A stretch of 64,000 bases of DNA. Origin: Linyphia triangularis. Its lineage: Eukaryota > Arthropoda > Arachnida > Araneae > Linyphiidae. The notes under the pieces were generated by a model, which searched no databases, was not told the DNA's origin, and saw only the letters and a list, made by a program, of their open reading frames with translations. The stretch spans positions 33,080,459 to 33,144,458 of the forward strand of contig OZ021726.1 in NCBI GenBank assembly GCA_963978545.1, given 5' to 3'. Each line of letters begins with the position of its first letter. The first letter of the stretch is position 1. Shown here one piece after another: positions 52,201 through 63,700 of the stretch. A program made the position numbers and the translations under genes.

Positions 52201-54675
52201 CCCATAATTTCGTTTTCATGGGATGGTAGGGTTGAGAAGTCAATGAGGGAGGCTTGGATTTTGTTGCTGACTGCAAGCAGAAGGCCACCGCCTGGTTGAA
52301 GCCCTGGTCGATCTTTCCGGAAAATGGTTTTGTCAGGTAAATGAAAAGTTCTTGGGTGTTTCAGATACGTTTCCTGACAAGCTAAAATATCATATGATGG
52401 AAAGGAGGGATGCAAGAGCCAATGCCTCTTGTTGTTGATGCTCCTACAATTCCATTGGATAATGTTTAAAGATTCGAACATGGGGAAGAAAAAGGAAAAA
52501 AAGGTTGAAAAATACAAGCCGAGGCAGGTCATAAGGAAGGTAAAAGCTAGGAGTTTGTAATGGGATTCTGCGGGATTTGAGTGTCCATAGTCTGATCGGG
52601 GGTGGTTTCCATGTAGCATTCTTCTTCAGGAGGGGAAGTAAAGCTTGAGTGTTTTACATTTGATGTTTTTGAGAGTGTCGGACTATTCTTGAGAGCAACT
52701 CTTATTTTTTTTATTGGATTTGTGCTGATTGTAGTTTGTGTTTTGTCTTTATTCGCTGGGGTAGGGGCCGTGCCACGAAGTGCCGTGGATGTTGCAGTAC
52801 TTGCAAGTTGAGATGCAATGTATCCTACTTGCGTTAGGAGAATAGTGAGTGCTTCTGCCGTCTTTTGTTGTTGTTCGGCAAGGGATGATATAGCTGTTGT
52901 AAGATCATTTAGTGTTTGTCCGACTCTGTTATCGATTGCTTTTTTTACTTCTGAGTCAAAATCAGGTTTACTAGGTGATTCCCTTATTTTTGAAACTTCA
53001 GCGAAAGATCGCTTGGCTTTGGAGTTTTTGGTGCGGTTTCTAGCCTCCGCGAATGACAGGTTGTACCGTTCTTTGAATTCTAAAAATGCAACTTCATCCA
53101 AACGGGATTTACAGTTTTTGTAATCTGCGGTGTGTTGCTCGTTGCAGTTGGTGCATCTGGTAGGTTCAGTGCATACCTCGTGCTTACCCTCAGTACCACA
53201 AACAACACAAATCTGGTTTCGAGTACAGAATTTTGTGGGGTGGTCAAAATGAAAACATCGACCGCATTGGCGTGGTCTATCTATAAAGGAGGTTATTTTA
53301 TGATTAGCGTACCAAAGCTTGATGCTATCTGGTAGTTTGGTCCCGAGGGTGCTGATTAGTACCGATTCGGTCGGGGTAATAATGTCCCCGATTTTCTTAG
53401 TGAAACGACGCACTTCAGTAACCACAATATTGTTGGAGTCTTGGATCTCCTCTTCTATTTCGTCAAGCGTTAATTCGATTGGGATATTTTTTAGGAGAAA
53501 CCGTTTGGTGATGCTGTCTCGTTGGATGTTCGCCGTGATTGGGATACCGAGCAGTTCTACAACTTCACAAATTTCTGTAGCGCAGTCTTTACTTGGGGTC
53601 ACGATCAAAATTTTATTTTGTCTGGTAAAAGTGAGGTTCTCAATTGCTTTGTGGTGTTTTATTTTAGTTTGAATCTCCTCTTTTAATTGTTTGGGTTTGT
53701 TTTTTGGGATACCAGATGAATTTCCAGAAAGGAAAATAACAAACTTTTCGCAGCCATTATCAGCGGCATTCCTAATTGCTTCTATATTATCAAAAGGTTT
53801 TGTTCGCGTGTAAATCATATTTGCTGTATCATAGTTAATCCTTACAACATTTAGTTTAGGTGGCCGAAGAATGTCGGCAGCCAGCGCAGTATTGCGTGGG
53901 TCCTGGGAGAAAATTAAAGTGTCTACTTACAATTTCTTGGTTCGGCTTGAACCGTGGTTGAAGTCCCACGGATTGAAGGCAAAAAGAGAAAGAAAAAAAA
54001 AAACTTATACCAGCCTGGTATAGTTTAATAAGCGACTTGCTTCTTTAGACAAAAAAAAGGAAGAAAAGACAAACTCGATACGTATGCACGACAACGGAAA
54101 ATCAAAAAATAGAGCGCACGCGACTAACTCGAACCTCTTTCGCTAGTTTTCGAAAGCTAAATTTCTAAACGCAGGGAAATATGGATTTCGTGAAGTAGGT
54201 TTGTTAGTAATAAGAAGCGTCAATAAAAGCGTGTATAAAAAAAAGGCTTTTAGTGACAGTAACGTACACCAAAATTTGACGTATGCATTCTTATTGACAA
54301 CAAATCTATCTATCGGAGAAAAAGATTGCGTGACCGAACGATAGGGTATTGTGACGTCATAGCCATTTGCGGGGCGTTTTGATAGGATCGTGATATAAGG
54401 AATTTTTGCCAATGTTCTTTTCTTAATATTTAAATAACTAATTTTTTTAAGAACTTTTATATTAATATTCAGAATAAGAAAGCATTTTTTCCATAAATAT
54501 AAATTAATTTCACGCGTTTAAAAAAAAAAAAAACTAGGGGTGTGGAACATCACACAACTTTCACTTACACTATATTACTGATGGGGATTTGTGCAATTTT
54601 CATTTTTATATTTCCATCCTTCGTTTAGTAAAAATGGGCAATTTGGCTATATTTTTGCGATAATTCTTATAAAAA

Positions 54676-54713
<38 letters not shown>

Positions 54714-57700
54714 TTGCCACAAATGGAATTTTGACGATATACTTATCATATAATTCTTATATTATCCTTTCTTGCAAGTGAAACTGTGCAAAGATGAAAA
54801 AACGATAGTTGATGAGGTATGCTCAAGGAAAGAGAACTCTGTGTTAAAGGCATTCGTTTTTCAACTTTTTACGCCGTTAAAGCATTTTTACGAGAATTTC
54901 GGTGGTGGGGATGTTTAGAACTCCTTAAGAGGCATTACCACAGTGATTTTGAACAAAATCGTTAGAGCCGTTTTTTAGCAATTACTGAAAAACGTGATTT
55001 TCTCAATGGCAACTACCTTATACGCATGCGCGATTTTGACGAAAACCTTAATGGTAGGTCCTTGGGCCCTCATCAACCTGCACGCCAAATTTAAACAACG
55101 TAGATCAATTTTTTGGGGAGTTATGCTGACCGCGTACACACAGACACACACACAGACAAACATTTTTTTTCTAGATCACTTTTTTGAGATCAGTATTATC
55201 CAAAACGTGGAGAAATGCAAAAAATTAGAATTTTTTTTTTTTTTTTTTGGACCGAATCCTATATTTTTATTACCCTATGTATTTCATATGGGTAATTGAA
55301 AGTAAAAAATGCGGGAATTTTCATTAGCTTCAACTAGCATTTTAATATTTTTAGGATAACCGAATAATAATCTTTACCGTCTCCATGAATTACAAATTCT
55401 GTTACGTCACTTTAAGAAAAATTTCCATCTGTTATACTTAATTAATGTCAATGAATTGGAATGTATGGGACTACCACGGAAATGAAATTGAAGGACCCAC
55501 GACGATTCTGTTGGTGCACAGGTCAACGATGGGGTCTCAAAGAGTATTCCAGAGAATAAAAATCCCTACCAACTCTTTTGCACCAACCAAATGAAGTGCA
55601 TGCATTTTTCTCTGAGTTTTCAAATACTCTTCAGTCAAACCCTCCGATTGGGAATTGATGAGAAACTTTTCAATATTATTAAGTGTCAATTCACATTATA
55701 GACAGTGTGAAAACCGGTTTAGCACACTAAGTCAAAGAAAATTAATGCATAACCATACTGCCAAGTTCGATCCCAGCTCGGAAAGGGGCAGATAGAGTAG
55801 AAAGCATTTGACAATCTACTCTGTCTGAAACAGCATGAGTAAATTTAACTCTGTACAAGCATGAGTCTGAAGAAGCATGAGTATCGGTTAAATGCTGAAG
55901 AAGCATGAATAAAAAAGAAAAATGCACTTTGTTTAGGTAGGTATGAAAGGGTTGCCTAGTGTCTTAAGGTTCATACTTTTTAAGGCCTTCTCGTCTGCGC
56001 CCACTATTCACCAGCATAATTGTGACATTCATGTTAATTAGTATAACTACACGGGAAATTGTCATTGTCTTGATGAGAAGTAACTTTGAATCTGCTATGT
56101 ATGCTATACTGTAGCATCTGAGGATTTGCTTTATATGATAGTCTACTGACATAGTCCCTTTGATTTTTTATACAAAACAAGAAATATTAACAACATTTAT
56201 GAGGTTTCTTGTCATTATTTTTTAAAACAATACATAAATTAACAAAATGAACTGAAGTTGCTAGCTACATATAAATATGGATTAGTTGAATTTTGCATTG
56301 AGATATTTTGTATCTGTTTCAATCAAACATTAGTCATATTGATACGAATTGGGTTAAATAAGGAATATTTGCTAATTTATGCGAAAATATTTAAGTATGC
56401 ATTATCAATTAAAAATGTATTTATACTCAAGTCTCGTTTTTCAGTTTGACGCGATTAATTAAGCAGCAAGAACTATGAGATTCAACATAGGATATGTGAC
56501 AATACATTCTTACCTTGAGAATGTCCCTGTATTCTATTGTGGTATTCGGAAGATTCAGTAAGAGTTTGGAACATTTCATCGTCGTATGGAAAACAAGAGA
56601 ATCTTTTTAGAAGCTGTACTTGCTCATCACGGTTCATCTCTTCTCTTTTTAATTGTGAATGGATATGGCCTCCAGTTGGTAAAGACGCAGTTTCCACATT
56701 GTTTTGGGAGACGTGTATCATTTGCTTCAGTAAAGTTTTGTCCTTTTCCCGGACGCTTATGCTAATATTGTGAGAGAACTGGAACACAGAATCTAAAAAG
56801 AAGTAAAGTCATATTAAATGCAAGACTAATTCCGTTTGGAAAAATTTTGTTTTTAAGAACCATTTTATTCGATTTTTAATAGTATATAAACATCAATAAA
56901 AAGTGGTGACATTGCTCACATTTTTAAAATTCCAAAATGTTTTTTACAAACATTAAAAAAAAAGTTCTCAATGTTTTCACGGTCGCGTAAGAAAATTTAT
57001 GTCTGCAACACAATTTTTCCTCTTCCTTGAAACTAGCTTTTCTACTGTTTTGAAGAAAAATTAAAACGAATTCCGATGGTCGAGACAATAAGACAACAGG
57101 CCACTGTTAAGAAAGTTCAAAGCCAGATATCCCTTGCATTAATTATTTTTATTTTATTTTTTTAAAAACGAGTATATATTCATTTTTGAGGTATAAAATT
57201 AACTTAAAACTGTAAATCTCAGAACAGAAAGAAACTATTGCAAATCCCCAATTTGATTGAAAATTAATACATTTATACCTATTTCTAAGTTATCAATTTT
57301 AATTCTAAGAGTGCATGTGAAACATAACTCTGAAACACGGATAACAAGATGGATATAGAAATAATTGTAAATGTAACTATTAAGGGGGAGGGTAAGATGT
57401 TAAAGTGAAATACAATTTTTAAAATATTTCTACTTCTATTTCTTGAGATTTAACCACATTTTTTGGAAACATATATAATGAGCTAGTAAACATATTTTGA
57501 AATGCTAAGAGTAAAATATTTATTTTATACATTTTTTCCAAAATAAAAAAAATAAAAACTAAGTACTTTTTTAATAAACTACTGCAAATAAACATTCGAT
57601 CATTTGAAACTAAATTTACGACATATATTATGATTGCGGGATCAAAAACAAATTTAAATTTGATAATAGATGTATATTTAAAAAAAAAATTTAAAAAAAA

Positions 57701-60700
57701 TAATAATAATAATAATAATCTCCTGAAAAACAGAGATGTGCCTGCAAATCATTTAAATTTTACGATTATATATTTTAACTAACTGCATGGCCCCGCGTTT
57801 GAGGAGACACGTCATTGGTGTATAGGTCCCAGCTTTTGACGCTTCAATCTCTACAAGGTTCATTGTTAAGTCCTTATTAGAAGTCGTTTAGTAAAAAAAA
57901 AAAAAATATTAAAAAAAAAGTAAGTAAAATTTTAGTATTCTGTTTTTCGAAAATCCAATTAAAAGGTCAAAACTACTTTTGTTGCAAATTTCAGAGATGT
58001 ACCCCTATGTGAAGTCACTTTGTAAAAAAATTAATTAAAAAATCAATAAAAACTCATTAAATTTTAAACATTGTGTTTTTCAAAAGACCAATTAGAAAGC
58101 CAAAACTACTTTTTTTTTTAAATATCAGAACTGTAGCCCTATTAGAAGTCGTTTTGTAATAAAAACTTCAAACTAACTAAAATATTAACATTCTGTTTTT
58201 CAAAAGTCAAATTAGAATGTCAAAACTACTTATGTTGAAAATGTCACACTCTATTTTAAGTAGCCTCTATAGAGAGACAGATGAACAACTTTGTTTTATT
58301 ATTAAAGATGAACTTGACAATTGTTGAGGTTTAACAGAAAACTTGTACCAATACATACTTAAGGAAACAAAAATTAAGAGTAAGATAGTATAAATAGTTA
58401 TCAAGAAAAATTGACCTATACAAGGGTACTGTAATGACGAAACAAAACTGAGAAAAACGAGTTTGAAAGTTGAGCTAGAATAATTTTAGTATTCAAAATA
58501 CATAAAAGCATGATTGAAAATTATTGTTTAACTTGGTTTCAGTGATCTTATTAATGCATCTAGGAACGCGGCAGTGTTCCGCCGCCAAGTCCGATAACAA
58601 AGCGGCAGACATGCAGGTGTATATTATGTTGACAGAGCTTAGGCCCGTTTTCAATTTTTTTGCCATCGTGTTGCCCTGGGTGTGTAGACGAAAAATAACA
58701 ACATAATTGTTAATATTGAACAAGGGAATATCGTAAAAAAAATTCTTTGAAAATCGACGAAGTCACCGGACCAAAACTTTAGCCAGGGCTACAGCAAAAT
58801 CTATTTGATCAATTTTGACCATATTTATTTATTCTTCTCAGCTTGATTAGAGGAAGTGCCTTTTGTATGTTTTGATGAGTAGGAGGATCTATACACCCCA
58901 AAAAGGAGGAACTTTAGCCTGGCCCACAGCTTAAACGCTTTAATATATTCAGACCATTATTTTTTTATTCCTCTCAGATTGATTACAGGAAGTGCCTTTT
59001 GTATGAATTAATGCGTAAGAGGTGTCTGTACCTCCCCCCCCCCCAGGAAATGCTCCCGGAAATCGGGAATTTCAGCTCGGATAATAATTGATTAAAACAG
59101 ATCAATGGATTTCGGATATTCATCTTTTGCTCAGTTTCAAGAAGTGACTTTGATACTTTAAGTTGAACTATTTAAACAGTGCAATTAGAAAAACGTAAAA
59201 ATTAGTTATTACCGAAAAACATATTGCAAATTTCGCAATATCGGCAGTGTTTTTTTTTTTTTTTTTTTTTTTTTTTTGTCTGTCGAATTATTACCAAAAA
59301 TATCTCGAAATTGGCAATTTTTATAAAAAATATTGAAAATAGGAAAACAAAAAGAGTAAATTACACTTTGATCTGTGTCAAACTTAAATGCTTTGACCAG
59401 AATTAAAGTGTAATTGAAAGTTTGGCAATGTTCCACTCTCCTAGTCTTTGAATTTTTATGATCAAGTGTGACGTTATTGCGTATTTAATATGTTGTGCCG
59501 AGATTACTCAAAGAGATATTAGTCATATGATGGCAAAGTGGTAAGATTATATTGTCGTATTTGGCGATAGTTAAAACCGAATTTATGTGAATAAAATGCA
59601 ACTAAGCAGTTTGGAAAAAAAAGTATTTTGACTTAATATGAGAATGACTGAAAACCTTGGCAAATTTTTAAGGGATGGTCATTTAATGAGAAAAAGTAAT
59701 TGAAAGCAGGGCTCAACTGCAGTTAAGTTAGCAAATTCTACAAAGAGAATTGATATCTTCCCAAAAAAACAACTAGACGTTGTAAAAAAAAAAAACGCCA
59801 AGTCATCCAGAAAAATTTATGAAATCTAATGTTTGCCGCCAAGCGGCCGCGTTTCGTTTCTTTGGGGTACTTGTACACAATGTACGAATTGGGTATTTGT
59901 ATACAGGCAATCAGTACTTGGCAGGCTAGAGTTTTTATAAAATTGATCTCAATTCAGTGTAATGAGTGCAAAGTAACTGAAGCAAATGAAATGAGATTAA
60001 TCCGAAATAAATCTAGCCTGCCAAGTACTTGATACGCTCGGCGGCAAACATTAGATTTCATAACTTTTTCTGGCTGACTTGGCGGGTATTTTTACAACGA
60101 CCAGTTGTTTTTTCAAGACACAAAAAAATCTTTTAAAGAAAAAGGTTACCCTCTCCCTTTAACAAAATAAATGTACGTTAATTCAAGTATTATCAAAATA
60201 TTTTAATGGTATACTATACGTCAGTATGAAATGTACTCTAACTTACTGCTTCAAGGAAAGTCAAATATGAATATAGATAATTTAGTGAAATGAAAAATTA
60301 TATATTTGTCAATGTATATCTAATATCCATTAACTTAAAACGAAAATCAATGCATTTTTGAGCAGATGCAGAGCCTTTATTTAGATTTTTTGAAACTTTT
60401 AGAAAATGGAATCCAAATTGGATCCCAAAAATAAAAGTAATTTTTACTTTGACATATTTTTATTTTGACATATTTTATATAGGCATACAACTTTTCCTTC
60501 TCAATTAGTTCAAGTTTTTCAAGTAAAAGTAGTACGCCAAGCAAAAATAATAATGATCGTATTAATATATAAATTCTTTTGATAGAAAGTAACGCAAATA
60601 CGGCTCAACGGATTATTATAAAAGTTTCTTATGCTGAAAAAGTTTAATGATTTGACTATTTTACTTTCTGTGTTTTCACTATTATGCCTGCCTTCTTATC

Positions 60701-63700
60701 AGACGAGCGGTTCTCCAAAAATAAACTACGTATATGGGTGCCTGAACAAGGATTGATTTGTTATTATTTTCCTCGAGTGCCACACTTCCCTCCTCAGATA
60801 TTCCCGCAAACACACACACAAACAAAATCAATGTTGGCATAAAAGATTTAAAAAATGAACCTATGAGATGCTCTAGTAGTTGAAAATTGGATGCAAAGAA
60901 GATTGGATAATCTCCATGTGGGTAAATAACTTTTTGAAACTTAGAAATTAATATGGAACCAAAGAATTGCTTGCAAAGCAGTACAAAACGAGTAGACCAA
61001 GTTCACTTATCTCTAGGCAAAAAAGAAGCAGTAGTAGAATGATTAGCAGTAACGAAGCAAATTTGGAAGAGCTCTCAAGTTACCCTAACTTTAGTATGCA
61101 CAATTCACCTTCATGTCACTTCAGGCTGGGGTGACAGAGGGAAAATAGTAGTGTTCAGTGTTAAAAACAAATAAATTTGTATGGTCCTGACGATTGACAT
61201 TACTACTAGCATGGACTTCGTAAAGGAATACATTTTCTTAAAAATATTGCAAGATGGTGGATCTCTAATGGTGTGAGGTGCTTTTAGATAACAATGTCAA
61301 AATAAACCTTACATGTCAAAAAGGGCGTAAGAAGACGACTGACTACCAAGAGCTAAGGGAAATATATCTTTGACCTTTTGGAGAGGCGATTGGCGGACCA
61401 TACTGGATATACCAACAACATAATGCTTCGATTCACGTTGTTAAATGAAATTGTGAATAATTTCCTAATAAAGGTGCGAATTCAATGAACTGACCCGCTG
61501 TTACTTTTGATCTGAACCTAAGGGAAATTATCCGGAATTCTTACCAGAGATGTATATGAAAAGGGCAGTCAGTATAATAATACAAAGGATCTGAAGACAA
61601 ATATTTTTTCTGTATGGGATATCATATCATTGATTTTGCGGTGCTACAGCAGAAGCTTGTAAACGAAATGTTCCTTCGTGAGTATACGGGGCTGGAGCCA
61701 ACATAGGAACATTTGTGGAACAATAAATGGATGTAGGTCATCTTTTTGCAATACATGAAATGTACGTTTTTGTTTTTATTTAATATATTACTTTTAAAAT
61801 ATATTACTCCTAAGCTTCTGTATCTTTCATTTGTTTTCAATTACTCGTATTATTGTATACATTTCTTAGCATTATATACTCTAAAATAAAATGCAATAAA
61901 CGATGCGAGGTCAAGATTTAGCAATGCACCTTAGAAGATGGTTCTGGTAATCATCAAGATAATATGCGTGTGAGTAAGGCTTATAAGATACTTACCGGGA
62001 ACGCAAAACCTTAAGGCATATGGGTTCAAAACCTCAGGGTTTATTTCCGTTTCACCTGAGTCATTCATATGTATCGAAATAGAATCTGGTATTTGCTTCG
62101 AAAATATGAGATGAACTACGTTGTTTTGCTGAAAAAGTGTTAATCTAAATTTAACAACTTACAATATTTTGGGTGGAAACAATACACTTATGCAATTTCA
62201 ACAATTTTATACAGTATTAAATAAACGGCAGGTGCATCGATTTCTTAAATTAGTAACACAACTTAAGAATGGGGGACATATGTGCAAAATTTTTAAACGA
62301 TTTAAAAAGATATAAAATCTTATGAAACAAACTGTGGTTCTATCTGTTTATGTGTTTGTTGGTTTGTTTTCCTGAAGGGCTTTTTATTCATTTTTGCAAT
62401 TCAAGATCCGGTGCCCCAAATTTACCCAGTACTACTACATTGTACATAGTACACTGTTTGAAATTTATAGTTCCGCAATTATTTTGAGAATATGTTTCAT
62501 TACATAATTATAGTTTAATTGAAACCCAATTAATTCAAATCTGATAAAAAATATATTATCTGATCATTATTAGCTTTTTGATGATGACTATTCATTTCGA
62601 ATATGAATAAGCTATTAAATGAAAAAAATAATGCACGTTTAATACATAAATAAACCATTGATTGGTGCCGTGTCTGTTGCACTTCACGTGTTTTGACATC
62701 AAGAATATGACTTGAGTGACATCAAAAATATTATGAGAACCTTTTATTTGCAAAGTATTATTAAAAAAGTAAAATTAATCTTAATTTTAAAGAATGGCTT
62801 GAAATAAACTTTGCAACGTAGTTTCTCACTTAGTTTTGCTGATAAAAATGTCTTTTAAATTTAAAACTAGTTGCAGATGCACATAGTAAATATTTCTTAA
62901 ATTTGATATTTGGCGTTGTTCTAAACTGACTCATAAAATTAATCTACGAGAGTTTAGAAGCTATGTTTTTCAAGATTGTACAACTAATAACGAGTAATTA
63001 CTTTTATTTACAGCATAAGTGCCGGTAGAATCATAATTTTCAGGAGGGTGTAGATAGCATGCAAAGGATGCAGGGTGGATAAATTTTTTTAGCCTTAATT
63101 CTTCACAATTGGAATCTTAATGAAATTTTGAGATATATAATTAAATTTCTTAAATTGAATATTTTAAAACATACACTATACTTCTATATCCAATGAATCA
63201 TACCACTTTTCTACACATTGTTTTTAATTTTCAAGATCCAGGAAGGGTACAAGTACATCTCCTAGCACCTCCCTGGTGGCTCCAATGATTTACAGAGGTC
63301 AAACGGAAAACAATATATATATATTTTAAAGTCCCTTTTGGTATTGAATTGCGATAAATCAAAACTAACACGCCAAAACAGTCCAAGATCCCAAATGCGT
63401 TGAATAGTTATTAAATTCTTCAAACCCTCAAGTAACATTTTTAAAAATGAAGTCATTGTAATGTATTATAATTTTATACTGATACAGTACACTAAGCCGG
63501 GTAGTAATTCGAGTTCTTAATAAATTCCTAAAAGGAGAAATTGGTTGGGATTATTAATTGGTTTTTATTCATAATAATATTGCTAAACAGGCCAAAAAAG
63601 TAAAATTGCATACATCTAACCAACTAACATGACCTACTTACTTTATTCAAAAATTGAGGCACTATCACAACTTCGATCGGGACATCCTGTTCAACGACCT

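Larger units (their letters stand above)
48752..53900 (-). mobile_element. Non-LTR retrotransposon (LINE) with RNase H, nearly full length
   Basis: Two overlapping frames on the minus strand, ORF1 (53818-52547) and ORF2 (52619-48843), then a short 3' UTR and an A tail seen as the T tract at about 48757-48769. Endonuclease, reverse transcriptase, RNase H and a terminal Cys/His knuckle place it in the I/LOA/R1-like group of LINEs. It lies in intron 3 in the sense orientation. The 5' limit is unclear (5' UTR may reach 54.1-54.4 kb), and no target duplication could be matched. Confidence 0.85.

Noticed and set aside
55560..55640. Missing ankyrin exon (ALHLVGAKELVG)
   Set aside because: Bounded by stops, no convincing acceptor and donor with phase 1-1, and it lies in repeat-like sequence.
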